Part shown: in pieces, positions 21,958-33,235 of the stretch
How the letters are laid out: each line of letters starts with the position of its first letter
Numbering within the stretch: position 1 is the first letter of the stretch
Assembly (NCBI GenBank): GCA_940337035.1
Contig: CALNHX010003325.1
Span: 88,706-152,705, forward strand
Direction of reading: 5' to 3'
Source of the DNA: Agriotes lineatus
Taxonomy: Eukaryota > Arthropoda > Insecta > Coleoptera > Elateridae
Length of the DNA: 64,000 nt
Translations under genes and position numbers: made by a program
Notes under the pieces: model-generated
Told to the model about the DNA's origin: nothing
Database searches by the model: none
Seen by the model: only the letters and a program-made list of their open reading frames with translations

Positions 21958-22190
21958 CCGTATGCATAGTCGTTCGCCAGCAGCTCGCCGGCGACCCGCC
22001 GGAGTTTCGTTATGAATAGTACGTTGGTGGCACTGTACGTCTATGTCAAATTCGAGGTTAGCAGGTTAGATTTTGTGTCAGTTTCTGTCAAAACTGATGG
22101 AAAACCTAACCTGAAAACCTCGAATTTGTCATAGATGTACAGTGCCGCCAACATACTATTTATAACAAAACTCCAGCGAGTCGACATCAT
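21958..22190. mobile_element. Palindromic element P4 (centre-conserved family)
   Basis: Starts CCGTATGCATAGTCGTTCGC like P5. The palindromic part runs about 22006-22172 with GTTATGAATAGTACGTTGG outer and the common core inside. The right end stops matching after ACTCCAGCGAG, so it is truncated there. Confidence 0.8.
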
Positions 22191-22636
22191 AAAGAGACGA
22201 GTAAATTAGTATAGAAAATAATGGACAACATTTTCAACATCTATTATAAAAAAGAGTGGTTCTTATTTCTGTTTCTAGATTGTGAGTTTAGAAACAATGT
22301 ATCAATATCATGTGTTTTGTTATTGAATTGTATTTTTTTGCTCATTTTGTCACATATTTGTTGTTATATTGTGTTTTTAATATAAGAAACATTCTTGTCT
22401 TTATGCGATTTCAATTTTATAATTAAAACTGGTTATATGTTATTTTAATTTTTCTTGTAACAAAACGTGAACATATATATTTTTTTTTTAAATTTGCTTA
22501 ATGGACAATACCGGCTCACTACTATCATTCAAAACTAAAAAACGTCTTGATTTGCGGGTCTTTGAATCAGAAATCTTTATGATAAGAGTATCATTTTGTC
22601 TTCTATGTCACCTAGAGTCATTTTTGCTAACTAATT
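22191..22636. other. Intron sequence, nothing recognised
   Basis: AT-rich, no coding frame or repeat structure that I can support. Confidence 0.4.
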
Positions 22637-23107
22637 GAGATTAGTTACTTTCATCAAGAGAAAGTCACAATCAGGGGCATTTCGAAGAAATTTGTTTACT
22701 TCGTTTCTTGAAAAAACTCTCGATTATTGAGCTTGGTATCCCACTGATTTTCTTTTAAGGTATGATCTCAGTTTCAAATAATTTGCAATATTTATGTTTT
22801 CTTTAATTAACAGTATGGCTCTAAGCATAGAATAGTTACTCCACGGTTGAAGATTTATATTTCTTGCTCTCTTCAGAAAAGTACGCCAATAGAACGCTTT
22901 CTGTAATTTGGACAACTTTTTTGCTAGTACACCACTTCTTAAACTTGACGTATTGCTTCTGGTATTTCTCTTTCGATTTATCCGGAATTATTTCTGCCAC
23001 TGCAGCATTTGCTGCTTGAGTAATTTCATTCGAAATAGTATTTTCATAATCCGATAAAAATTCTTCTTCACTTATTGCTTCACTTTTAAAGTCTCTAATT
23101 GAAGTTT
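22637..23107 (-). pseudogene. Tyrosine-recombinase (Crypton-like) fragment
   Basis: On the minus strand, RDFKSEAISEEEFLSDYE leads into IIPDKSKEKYQKQYVKFKKW and VVQITESVLLAYFSEESKKY, the SAM-like core-binding domain of tyrosine recombinases found in Crypton-type elements. A frame break follows, then SMLRAILLIKENINIANYLK and LKRKSVGYQAQ, another break, and FSRNEVNKFLRNAPD. The catalytic Arg/His/Tyr domain is absent. A related N-terminal piece lies at 42016-42207. Confidence 0.6.
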
Positions 23108-23191
23108 AGTAACACAAACTGCAAACCTGTGCCAATTGTGAGTTTATTTTTTACCTAGGTGGCCGGCCAATTTTTTGTTTGTTTGTTACCA

Positions 23192-23252
23192 CAGCCTGCT
23201 GAATTGTATGACAAACGAGTGACGTTTGTCTCACAATTCAGCAGGCCGTGAG
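23192..23252. repeat. Short palindrome
   Basis: CAGCCTGCTGAATTGT and ACAATTCAGCAGGCCG are inverted around ACAAACGAGTGACGTTTGT. About 60 bp in total. No function inferred. Confidence 0.6.
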
Positions 23253-23271
23253 ATAGAATTTTATTTTTAAA

Positions 23272-23825
23272 CTAGTGAATCACCCGAGCTACGCTTCGGT
23301 TCGCTAATTTAAGAGAGTTTCATTAATATAAATTTGAAAAAAAGGATGCCGCGGGCGAGAATCGAACCCGGGGCAGGCAAGCATTGTACCACTACGCCAC
23401 CACACTTCGTGAAATAACACGCTGTTATAATGATATATAGTGAATCAGCCGGGCTACGCTTACCTTCACTAAATAAATGATTTTTCCCGCTGCTGATTAT
23501 GTAAGTCAGTGATACAGCCTTAGTAACAAAACGTGCAAGTCGGTGATTATATTTGTTTGCTGCTTTCCCTTGACAACGGCAGGCAAAAGCCGCGGCTGCG
23601 CCTTGGCTTGTACTTGCCTACCTCAAATGTTAATAGGCCCTTATATTCCTTGTTACTTAAATAGCTATAATTAAAACTTTTTTTGAAAATAAAAACCGGC
23701 CTACAATCTAAGTCTAACAATTAACAACATTTTAAGCTATCATACAACTTAATCGGTCCAGTATCTTCGGAGGAGATAGCGAACAAAGATACAAAGAGAC
23801 CAACAATTTTATGGTATAGATTTTT
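23272..23825 (-). repeat. tRNA-Gly-containing repeat family, copy 3
   Basis: Minus-strand copy of the family at 20551 and 55605. The leftmost AAACTAGTGAATCACCCG matches the complement of the end of copy 2; ATACTGGACCGATTAAG and AGGCCGGTTTTTATTTTC occur near the other end. The tRNA part (about 23343-23402) keeps its A- and B-box sides but has lost the second half of the anticodon arm. An extra segment (about 23403-23560) repeats the TGAATCAGCCGGGCTACGC motif. Confidence 0.65.
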
Positions 23826-23854
23826 AAATAGCGATTAAATTTTTAAACAACGAT

Positions 23855-24010
23855 TTCAGAAAAAATGTAATACATTACACAGCGTGAAAGTGTCTATGCT
23901 TGACTCAGAGGCTTTGAAGAAGTACTCGGATGCTTCGCGTCCTCGTATTCTTCATCTAGCCTCCTCATCTGCAAAGTATCACTTTCATGCCTTGTAATGT
24001 AATATACTAT
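23855..24010. repeat. Imperfect hairpin unit
   Basis: TGTAATACATTACACAGCGT pairs with GCCTTGTAATGTAATATAC, GAAAGTG with CACTTTC, GAGGCTTTGAAGAAG with CTTCATCTAGCCTC; the centre is CTCGGATGCTTCGCGTCCTCG. Same architecture as the other hairpin units in this window. Confidence 0.55.
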
Positions 24011-25821
24011 TAAAACATCCGTTATTTTTTAGCAATACTTAAAAAGGTTACATTATTATAATATAAAAATCATCTATTATCCATTTATTCGACTGTAGAA
24101 TTTTTAAAAAGTACTTAAGTTTCGAAAATGTTATAGTTTAAATCAAAACGTTTAGTCAATTAAAGACAATTAACTTACTTGATAAATTCAATTGGAAATT
24201 TTGTCTTTGTGACTTTTCTGCATGGTCCATTACAAACAACTTACTGAAAAATAGCAATAGTGGCGACATACCCCAGGTTTGATAATGCAGATGTTTAAGT
24301 AAATGGATTTTTATAATTCGTGGGAAAACTGAAGCCTGAAGAGGTTATGTTGTTGTTATTTAACTTAACTAAGACTGCCAACTATTGAAGGCCTCAATGC
24401 GGGACATGATTACTCTGCGGAGGAGGGGCCAGGAAAGGGAGGGGGGAGTAACAAAATATATGCAGATTATACAATAAAAAAATATGTATGGTCCTTAACG
24501 TACCCATGAACAGTAAGTGTCACTTATAGTTCGCGGTTAGTACATAATTTTATGCAATGCCTGTGAAAAGCAAATAAAAGTAATAAATAATGAGTTAAAA
24601 TTGAATTAGCAATGGCCTGTCAAAATGACATTTTATAGTTTAATAAATTAGGTAGCCTAAAACTGTACAAATAAAAACTAAATATACTCCATTTATTTGA
24701 CATCTGCACTGTCAAACTGACATTATGTTGACACCACTGCTATTTTTCACATTTTAATAATTAAATTACTGTACAGTCTAATAAAAAACACATTATTTTG
24801 GAGGTATAGTCAAGACATTTGTTTTAAATTTGACACTGACAGTGTAATATTCACAAATAAAATTGATGAAAATGATGAAAAATATGACCACTGCCTACAC
24901 TGAACGTTATAAAGGTACATTTGAACTACTATTAATTTATATTATTAGTTCATGTGACTTTAAGGCAGTCTAATCAGTTACACAAATATGCAAAATGTTA
25001 TTTAAACCAAATTTATAGACTAAATTGATTGGTAACATTAAAATTACATGTAGATAAGTTAAACAAGAAAATGAATTTTAAAAGTTAAAAAAAAATTATA
25101 ATTCTATACCTACAAAAAGCAATTTTATTTTTGATCTCTCTGTATGTTGGTACCACGTAATATTCACTTACAGTTCAAGGTGGAGTGTAAGTAAATTACT
25201 ACTAAAGCCCTGTAACATTTTCACAGCTTATAAATTTTGAAATTAACATTGCGCACATCGTCTCTACTTTTAACTCTGTTTGTTTAGATGTCCATATCGC
25301 ATTCATTAGAGAAAAAACCCGCTACATGGTTGCATTGCGCATGCACAGAAGATATTATACGAGAGAGAGGCTACATGGACTAAAGCCGCCATTCGATTGG
25401 TACATTCAATCGTACGAATGCATTTTATGGTGAAGGAGTTTTTAGAATCTATCAAACGTCAAACGCAAAATAAAACTTCACAGTTTTCGCAAAAATATAC
25501 TTCGAATGTAAGAATATACTAAGGAATGCGGGACTTGCAGGACGCATTTGACATTTTACACGACGATATCAATGCATTATTTGCATGCACAACCGTCCCG
25601 CGGGACGGTTGCAAGCCTTAAACTTAACAAAACAGTGAGTGTTGCAACATCTCGAATGTGAACTTGAGTTTGTTCTCTTGAATTGGCAACTAAGCATCTG
25701 GATACAAAACATAACCTCTTTGCTCTAAGAAAAATAAATTTACACAATAAACAGCCTCACTACGGCAAAATTGACACACCTCCATAAAAACTAAAAAAAA
25801 ATAAATCTATAACCAACTCAC
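24011..25821. other. Intron sequence next to exon
   Basis: AT-rich intron with no gene. It holds a perfect 22-bp palindrome at 25590-25611 (CAACCGTCCCG and complement) and GC-richer patches at 24400-24450. The donor GTGAGTTGG of the exon at 25822-27259 lies at its right edge. A small downstream exon cannot be excluded. Confidence 0.5.
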
Positions 25822-27259
25822 CCAATCCAATAAAATTGACTATCTTGTCGTGATTGTGGCTCTGAAAGATGTCGGGCACGTAAAACCTGGCGGTAAAGTT
25901 ATCACACACGTCGTCGGACAGCAGCTGTTCGTTAATGTCAAAGCCGAACGTGAGGCCCGACACCTCCTTCCCATCGCCACTCAGGATGACCACGGCGGGC
26001 CTCGAGCTAGTTCTCTCACTATCACAGTTATCGGAGCCGGGCACTACCGCGGCTGCCACTATCGTCTGAACCTCGTTCGTTGGCACACATTGCACTCTAC
26101 TGTTACAGCTAGGCTGTTCCTTGAACTCGTGCGCGTATCCGGGAACGGTTTGCGACACGTGCGCCACGTGATTCGAGATGATTTCCTGCACGTTGTCGGG
26201 CACGAACTTCGAGTGCTGCTGCACGGCCTGCTGCAGCTGCTTGAAGTGCATCTTCTCGATGGTCTGCACGTCGGGGATGTTGTGGGGCAGCATCTGCACG
26301 CTGTTCATGCAGATCTGGTCGGCGCCCTGCAACAGCTGCACAGCCGCCTCCACATGGATGTTGTTCGCGAGCGGGCGAGGTATTAAATTTGGTATGCACT
26401 GCTGGTGTTGCTGGTGGTGGACGACCTTTTCGGACTTTTGCTGCTGCACGTTTTTCAAATTGTTCTTAATATTGTTATTCGGAGGGGAATTTTTGTTGTG
26501 CATTGTTTTATTTTGGTTATTCTTACTGGCGACTAAAGAGGGAGGCGCGGTCTTATTGTTGTTATTGTTTTGAATCGTTGGCCAATTTTGTATGTTGTGT
26601 ACGTCGGGGGGAGAGTTCTTCGCAATAGTGTACACTAAATCGGTTTTGCTTTCTACATTAGCGGAATAAAGTTTCTCAACGGGCAAGTGCGCAAAGTTCT
26701 GTAGTTTCGGAGAAGTCTGCACGCTCTGAGTGGCCGTGACATGGGCAGTTTTAACCTTGATCGCCTGTGGTTGTGGTTGCACCCTCTCCGGCTCCACTTT
26801 GCTCACCGCAGCACTTTCCGGGACCTCCACGGGTGCAGCCGCAGCCTTGTCCGACCCTTTGTCGGCCTTCGCTTGTTGCTTCCTTTCACTGGGCGGCCGG
26901 TTCCACTTGGGCCTGTCCAACGAGTTGCTGTTCTTGGCTATGTCGGCGTACGAGATGGGCAGGTTCAAGTTTGCGTGCTCGGAGTCGATGTTCATGTGGT
27001 CCGTGTCGATGGGCAGCGAGTGAACGGAGTCCACATCGGAGGAGTCGTTGGATTTGTCGCTGTGCGGCACGGAGCACGCAGACTTGCGCCTGAGCTCCGG
27101 AGAGGGCACCCTGTTGAAGTCGTTATCATTCGAATCCCGCGAGTAGGCCTGCCTGCGGCCGCTGATTGAGTTGCGCCTCTTCTTGCTCTTCTTCTTTTTC
27201 GTCACCACACGGAAGTCGGCAGTCTCTAGGTTCTCGGCGGATGCGTGCAGTGGCAGACT
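25822..27259 (-). CDS. Host gene exon, 1438 bp, Lys/Ser/Gln-rich protein
   Basis: Minus-strand exon bounded by a good acceptor (TTTTCAACAG) at 27260-27261 and donor (GTGAGTTGG) at 25821. It enters in phase 0, matching the exon at 60225-60575, and leaves in phase 1, so at least one more exon lies beyond the window. The 479 codons begin SLPLHASAENLETADFRVVT, then a basic KKKKSKKRR stretch (likely nuclear localisation), a Ser-rich segment with SDKSNDSSDVDSVHSLP, ISYADIAK, Asn/Gln/His-rich low complexity, and a more conserved-looking C-terminal part (VVILSGDGKEVSGLTFGFD...FTARFYVP...NHDKIVNFIG). GC content is far above the flanks. I did not recognise the family; a nuclear or RNA-related role would be a guess. 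Confidence 0.85.
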
Positions 27260-27329
27260 CTGTTGAAAATATCAAGAACAGTTTTAACACAGCTATGTAT
27301 TGAATGTATGCTTCAAAAAAGTTATTATC

Positions 27330-27337
27330 AATATCAT

Positions 27338-27373
<36 letters not shown>

Positions 27374-27376
27374 TGT
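27330..27376. repeat. (TTTA)n microsatellite
   Basis: About eleven TTTA units. This is the reverse-oriented AATAAATAAATAAA tail of the LINE remnant that follows at 27541-27830. Confidence 0.9.
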
Positions 27377-27540
27377 ACAGGCAGCAGTAGAAAACTGATA
27401 ATGCCCGAATCTCGTACAAATTTGTGTTTAAATATAATTATGTAAAATAAGTGTAACAATGTGTATATATATAATTTCGTTTCGTAGATTTATAGTTCGT
27501 TGCAACAATCCCAACCAATATCACAGTAGCCATCACAGTT

Positions 27541-27830
27541 ATATTTGAGATAAATAATGATTGTATAGATTTTTAAATCGCAATAAAGAGGGCGCTGAAA
27601 CCATTTCCCTTGGAAGGCTATTCCAGTGTTCCACGACCCGGTTAACTAGAATGTTTTTGTGGTTGTCATGTTTAAACTTGGACTTCTTGATTTTCATGTC
27701 ATGTCCTCTCAAGTTCCGGGGGAGGGACATGTTGAAGAAACCAAGAAGTTCTGGGGAGTCGTAAGAACCTTTAAGGATCTTGTAAGTTTCGACGATGTCA
27801 GTACGTTGTCTTCTCGTGGATAGTGTAGCA
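27541..27830 (-). pseudogene. LINE C-terminal remnant (5'-truncated)
   Basis: The minus strand reads RRQRTDIVETYKILKGSYDS, then FFNMSLPRNLRGHDMKI and VVEHWNSLPREMVSAPSLLR, the end of a CR1/Jockey-type RT protein (NRVVxxWNSLPxxVVxAPSLxxFK). It stops properly near 27541 and is followed by an ATTT-rich 3' tail. A similar tail and C-terminus occur at 36236-36660. Confidence 0.75.
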
Positions 27831-28529
27831 ATATTTATCCTTTTACTATGCTAATCATGCGTTACATGTTGCTTTTCGTTTCAATGTATCGTCCGTTTAT
27901 GCAATATTTATGGTTTTTTTGTATTAGTATACTACTGCTATGTATATCATAAAATGTATCTACCTATTGAGATTTGTTTATATATGAATTTTGTATAATA
28001 CAGGGTTCCCAGCAAGTTAACAAAATTAAATTCCCTGACTTTTCCAGGTTTTCCCTGACTTAATTTTTCATTTTCCAGATGCATCTTCATTGTTACACGG
28101 CTGTAGTAAATTGTTTTTAAAAATAATTAGAAATATGATACGTTTATATTTCATTTCCAAATATATTGTATCAGATTACAGTAGTATGTTAAATGAAAAC
28201 ATAAATTTAGAAACCATTAGTCTATAAAAATTATATATTTAAAGAACAAAAAGTACATTATTCCATCGAAAATGTACTTACATATTTGCACAAAAAATAT
28301 AGGAACTTCAAAAAAATATAAAAGTATCAGGATTATAAAAAAGGTATATCTTCTCACATCACTTAATCTAAAAAAAACAAAGAACACTAGTAGTTCATAA
28401 ATTAACAAAATACATAGGTATATAATAAAGTTAAACTCTATATCAAAAAAATTACAATTTTTTTTTCCTTAAATAAAAAAACATTAGCAGTTACAATGCA
28501 AGAAAAAATGTATGAGGTAATATTACTAC

Positions 28530-29975
28530 TTATAGTTTTTTTCTCAACTCCAATATTTCACGATCTAATAGGTTGGAATCATAATTAGCTTGATTAGCAA
28601 GAACTCGCTTTTTCTCTTCTAATTTTCGTATCTCTAATTTTGCCATTTCTCTTTCTTTTATGGCTTCACTTATTACATTGGTTTCCTGTTTCTTTTTCTC
28701 TAAAGCTTCTTTGTATCTTCTGTGGGAACTTTTTACATAATTTCTCATTTTTTGATCAATGTTAATATTTAGTACCCCACCATGATTCAATACAGCATCA
28801 TATATTTGTCGCTGGGCAACAAGACTATCTTCATGAATATTTTCAACTAATATTTGTTTATTAATAGAAAAACCAGCTTCTACTTGAGCATTACCATGAG
28901 ATAAAATCAGGATATATTTAAGAACTTCCCAAAGTTCAGAATAATCTAAATTTTTCATCAATATTTCTCTATAGAACACATCTAACCGATCGTCAGTTGA
29001 AAATTTCGTGCAATAGTCAATAGTTGACTTTTCATTTATAAAGAGATTATACTGCAGTTGAGCACGTTCTGCTGTAAGACCATTAATAAGACATTTATCA
29101 TGAAGAAGTTGTAGCAAATTTTGCATTCGTGATCGGGCTGTGGTTGGTGAGGATACTATCAACCTGGGATCAAAACAGGTAACAGCCCGAGTCAGAGGAT
29201 ACTTCAACGCCGATCGTTCTATCAGTTTTTTTACAACCGACTGTAAAAACCGTTGGCAGTCAAATAAAAATTGCAACTTTTCTTTTTCGGTTGCACCTGA
29301 GGCAGAAAAATATTTTCTAGCTGCAAAACCAATATCGACTTCTTTTACTGATTTAAGATTCTGGCAATTACCTAAATCAATTTTAACTAAGGCCTTGAAA
29401 TCCTTATTTGCTACAGTAGCTGTTACAAAACGATTCATTAAATTTCTAAGAAGTTTTTCTGTATCGCAATAAATAAATGGAGCCATTGGCTTAGAAGTCT
29501 GAAACTTAGACAGGAAAGGTTCCATAACTGCCGCAATTGTAGCAAAAAATGCTAATTTTGATTTAATTAATTTGTCTTCACATGCACGTTTAACGTTCGA
29601 TATTGAAATGTTTGTAGGTAATTTAATATCTTTAGAAGAAATGTACTTATGTACATTGTCAAAAATTTCTATGGCACGGTTTGCTGCAGCACTGCTTTCT
29701 ACCCAACGCGTAGCACAAAATTTTTTTGGGAACACATTTGAATTTGTCGCATTTGTATAATCAGCTCGGCGTGCTGGAGAATCTTTGAACAGCCAATACA
29801 AACCATGTAGAACAGCATTAATTTTCCATTGAGCTGCTTTGTGTCCATATTGTAGCGATCCATGAACTATATGCAGGCCGCAAGATCCTAATTCTAACAT
29901 TTCTGTTGTGAGAGAATCGTCTTTTTTCAAATGATTTAAAAATGACCAGTTCACATTGGGCCCATCCATAGACAC
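28530..29975 (-). CDS. hAT transposase, exon 2 (481 codons, open)
   Basis: The exon begins right after an acceptor (TTATTTTAG) at 29976-29977 and stays open to a stop at 28530. Blocks: SMDGPNVNWSFLNHL, LELGSCGLHIVHGS, a long helical insertion domain, FCATRWVESSAAANRA, and near the C-terminus LSHGNAQVEAGFSINK, the hAT dimerisation signature, followed by a coiled-coil tail (KEREMAKLEIRKLEEKKR). The first catalytic Asp region should lie upstream in the preceding exon but appears deleted (see 30037-30500). That an exon this long lacks stops suggests recent activity or retention. Confidence 0.8.
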   Translation of the reverse strand: MSMDGPNVNWSFLNHLKKDDSLTTEMLELGSCGLHIVHGSLQYGHKAAQWKINAVLHGLYWLFKDSPARRADYTNATNSNVFPKKFCATRWVESSAAANRAIEIFDNVHKYISSKDIKLPTNISISNVKRACEDKLIKSKLAFFATIAAVMEPFLSKFQTSKPMAPFIYCDTEKLLRNLMNRFVTATVANKDFKALVKIDLGNCQNLKSVKEVDIGFAARKYFSASGATEKEKLQFLFDCQRFLQSVVKKLIERSALKYPLTRAVTCFDPRLIVSSPTTARSRMQNLLQLLHDKCLINGLTAERAQLQYNLFINEKSTIDYCTKFSTDDRLDVFYREILMKNLDYSELWEVLKYILILSHGNAQVEAGFSINKQILVENIHEDSLVAQRQIYDAVLNHGGVLNINIDQKMRNYVKSSHRRYKEALEKKKQETNVISEAIKEREMAKLEIRKLEEKKRVLANQANYDSNLLDREILELRKKL

Positions 29976-30036
29976 CTAAAATAAGAAAAGAATGTCTGTT
30001 TAGAAAAAATTTATTATGAATTTTATTAAAACTTAC

Positions 30037-30500
30037 TTGTAAAATATTAAGTAAAATAGGATTTGTGCCTTCTTTGAATTTTCTCAGGATATCTAAAGCC
30101 GTAGCATGTTGCATAAACAATCACTTAGTCCAGTAACTTTTGGTAGCACCGCAGGAAAATGTTCTACCACAGTAGTATTTGTATCACAGGGTACACTTGC
30201 ACGTTCATTTTTACTATCATTGCCGGTAGTTTTCGGGGTGAAATATGTAGTAACAGTCGAAGCTGATTTTAAAGAGAAAATTTTCTTGGCATGTTTTGCT
30301 CCCTTTAAATGACTCGCGATTGCCTGCCGCCCCATGTTGCTTAATTCGAATGACTTATTGCACAATTTACACATTGCTTGGAAACTGTTATTTGGTACAG
30401 CAGCTATAATTCTGCTCCATTCTGGATTTATAGCTGGATCCACCCAATCTTTATTAAACACAGTTTTCTTTAGCGTCATGCTATGTTTCATACGTTTCAA
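30037..30500 (-). pseudogene. hAT transposase, exon 1 with BED-type finger, internally deleted
   Basis: Starts ATG (MKRMKHSMTLKKTVF) and carries a BED-like zinc finger: CKLCNKSF with a later H-x-GAKHAK pair. About residue 130 the frame breaks; in the next frame MQHATALDILRKF leads to NILQ and a donor (GTAAGT at 30031-30036), splicing over a 61-bp intron to exon 2 in frame. Related transposases have more than 100 residues between the finger and the H-A-T-A block, including the first catalytic Asp. This stretch is missing, so the protein is not a functional transposase as it stands. Confidence 0.7.
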
Positions 30501-31159
30501 GTTTTACGAAAATACGCAAACAAAGCAAAACGGGCAACCTAGACCAACCTCATAACCTCACACGTCAAAAATATAAACACGCGTGGAAATGCCGAATAAG
30601 CAACCAATGTGCGCGTCGCGCGCGAGATTCCACAATTTGAATGCGTCGCGTCGTCATCCGACTGCGAATGAATACACTGGCGACATTCCATCCTTGTCAA
30701 CTCAACGCTATTACATTGGGCCAAGACAGAGATAATACGCTGACTGTATATTATATCTCTGAAGGTAACGTAAGAATTAAAATAATCATGCGCAGTTTTT
30801 TGTTGCCAAAAATTCCCTGACCAAGTGAAAGAATTACTAATTTTCCCTGACTTTTCCCTGATTTCCCTGACTATTTTTAATTCCCTGACTTTTCCCGGTT
30901 TTCCCTGTTTTCCAGGTCGCTGGGAACCCTGTAATAATGTTGACTACTGTATCCTGTATCTTTATTTCTGGTGTATTAGTTAACTGTTAAAATGGGGTTT
31001 CCCGTAAACTTTATAATAAATAAATAAATAAATAAAGATGTTTTAAATAAATTGAATAATGAAGAAAACCAGATATCTAATACTCATTTTCTATCCTAAA
31101 TATGGAGCAGTTGTTAACTGAATATTATATCTTATTTTGGTCTATAGCTAGCTATAATA

Positions 31160-31622
31160 TTGTAACGACCTTGAGCCGGTTCACGTGCGGACGGATGAGT
31201 CACAGCCTTCCAGACTTCGAGAAACGACCTTGGTGACTCATGCGCGCGAACACGTCAGCGTTGCTGGAATGATCGAGCGAGGCCGCGAAGTTTCCGGAAT
31301 GACTCATTCGTTGAGATATAAAAACGCGCACGCGGAAATAACAAGACAGTCCCGAATTCAGCTTTGAAGTATGCGGAAGCTGCCATATAAATAACGCGCG
31401 TATAAATAAATCTAGCCATATAAATCATTCATGTTAAGTCGTGTGTAAATAAATAAAGTGTATTGTTGTTAGAAATAGTTCCTGTTAGTTTATAAATAAT
31501 TTGTGTTCCGTGTTAATAGTTCTTGTGTTGTTGTAAATCGTTTAAGATTAATTGCTGTAAATAAATGCTTAAAACAAGAAGCGGCGTATAATTTTTAATA
31601 GCACAGAACGTAAAACGTCACA
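31160..31622 (+). promoter_or_regulatory. Candidate solo LTR with AP-1-type sites and TATA box
   Basis: Starts TGTAACGACC and ends CGTCACA, the TG...CA form of an LTR. Three TGAGTCA/TGACTCA heptamers (31196-31202, 31234-31240, 31300-31306), an HSE-like TTCGAGAA (31217-31224) and a TTCCGGAA lie upstream of TATAAAAA (31317-31324). AATAAA signals follow. No exact TSD and no internal coding region, so solo LTR is the best but not proven reading. The short frame at 31185-31367 is not considered coding. Confidence 0.5.
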
Positions 31623-31798
31623 GAATAATAGCCTGGGGTGGGGCTTACGATATCACGTTGAAACCGCTCTCAGATGTTCAAAAAAGGATTGTTAATATTT
31701 AAGAAACATACTCGTTAAATCTACTCTTCAAATAAACAAATATTACTTTAAGGAAATACCTTGTAGAAAAAGCAATTACTTTCAATCATAATCATATA

Positions 31799-32987
31799 CG
31801 AGGATGATTTGACGAGATGTGAGATTCGACCACGAGTGCCCTCTAGCGGTTAAAACGAACATCATTTTCGAGTTCCGCCATCTGTTTTATACTGACAAGT
31901 GAAGTTTACTTGATTTGTGGCATTCAGTTAAGAAATTACAACGCTTTCAAGACGCGATTTCAATGCAAAATCCTAAAATGCATAAAAACGCTATCCGTGG
32001 TGCGATTCAATATTTGTTTTTTAAGAAGCTAAACATGACTAAAATTTTTGCCGATATGCAGCAAACATTGGGTGACAATGCCCGTTCGAAATCAACGATT
32101 TGTGGCTGGGTTGCACGATTTAAACGTGGTGATTTGAGCATTGGCGATGACGAACGACCAGGACCATCAAAAACGGTAACCTCGGAAACAATCGATCAAG
32201 TGCATGATATTGTTTTGAAGGATCGAAGAATAATCATTGACTAGATAGCTTGCTGAATGCCAATCAAAAACGAAAAAGAGTGCAAATATAGAGCAACAAT
32301 TTGAAACTGTTTAACAAGGATCAGGTTGATTTTCTGTGCCGTTTTGGTACAGTCGATGAAACTTGGATTCATCACTACATTTCCAAATTAAAACGCCAAT
32401 CACAACAGTGGAAACACCATGGCAGTCCTCCAGCAAAGAAGGCAAAGCCGTTTTCATCGGCCGGAAAGATAATGGCTAAGATTTTTTGGAATTCAAAAGG
32501 GATACTTCTTATCGACTATCTCACAAAGGGCCAAACCATCATTATGCTGCACTTTTGAACCAACTAAAAGCAGCAATCGCTGAAAAAAGACCCAGAATGA
32601 TTCGAAAAAAGGTGCTCTTTTGTCATGATAATGCCCCTTCCCATTCCAGTCGCATTATTCGTGAGAAATTGGATCAACTTTGCTTCCAGGTTATCCCCCA
32701 CCCACCTTACTCGCCAGATTTGGCTCCAAATGACTTTCACTTATTCCCGAAGCTCAAACTTCTCCTTGACGGACAGAAGTTTAAGACGGACGAAGCAGTA
32801 ATTGCTGCAACGGGGCAATATTTTGACAGCCTTGAAGAAGATCACTACAAAACAGGCATAATGGTACTTCAGTGTCGCTGGTCCAAGTGTGTTGATGTAC
32901 GAGGAGAATATGTTAAAAAATTTAAAAAAAAAATGCTCTAACTCGTGTCTTTCATTTCGAGTCTCACATCCCATCAAATCATCCTTG
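31799..32987 (+). mobile_element. mariner element, 1189 bp
   Basis: Inverted ends CGAGGATGATTTGACGAG and CAAGGATGATTTGATGG (complement at right) over about 32 bp, with TA at 31797-31798 and 32988-32989. Full-length size for the family. Inserted in the LINE C-terminus described at 31623-33235. Confidence 0.9.
31963..32941 (+). pseudogene. mariner transposase, broken
   Basis: Starts MQNPKMHKNAIRGAIQYLFF with the paired-type helix-turn-helix (STICGWVARFKRGD). All three parts of the DD34D core can be seen in three frames: TVDETWIHHY (frame 3, near 32350), FCHDNAPSHSSR (frame 2, near 32620) and YSPDLAPNDFHLFP (frame 2, near 32706). An early stop near 32242 and at least two frameshifts inactivate it. 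Confidence 0.85.
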
Positions 32988-33235
32988 TACTAGAAAGTAT
33001 AAACAATTAGGAAATGGAAGAAGGCAGACTCAAGTTACTCCAATAAGATTCAACAAAGAAATTACTAGACGAAGTCATAAATCGGTCAGTAGGAAAGTAT
33101 TTAATGATCTCAGCATAGAGTTGATAAACTCCGACCTACACAAAACTAAATATAAACGTATGTTGAGAAAGTGGATAATTCACTTGGACGAGAGTAGCAT
33201 AAATGCCTTCTTCCATGCCTTACAGTGATATTGTA

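Larger units (their letters stand above)
28001..30931 (-). mobile_element. hAT element, about 2.9 kb
   Basis: Ends CAGGGTTCCCAGC and GCTGGGAACCCTG, with several subterminal TTCCCTGACTTTTCC repeats at both sides. Flanks GTATAATA and TAATAATG could be a decayed 8-bp duplication. The transposase is on the minus strand (30037-30500 and 28530-29975). Inserted in 3'-tail sequence of a LINE. Confidence 0.85.
31623..33235 (+). pseudogene. LINE RT C-terminal remnant split by a mariner
   Basis: IIAWGGAYDITLKPLSDVQK and KRIVNI lie left of the mariner; TPIRFNKEITRRSHKSVSRK and FNDLSIELINSDLHKTK, KRMLRKWIIHLDE lie right of it. Together they match the end of CR1/Jockey-type RT proteins. A stop follows near 33226 and an A/T-rich tail with AATAAATAAATGAA near 33350. 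Frame shifts make it dead. Confidence 0.65.

Noticed and set aside
25850..27169. Plus-strand frames of 97-178 codons opposite the host exon
   Set aside because: Shadows of a GC-rich exon; no domain, no splice sites, and the minus strand has phase-consistent splice junctions.
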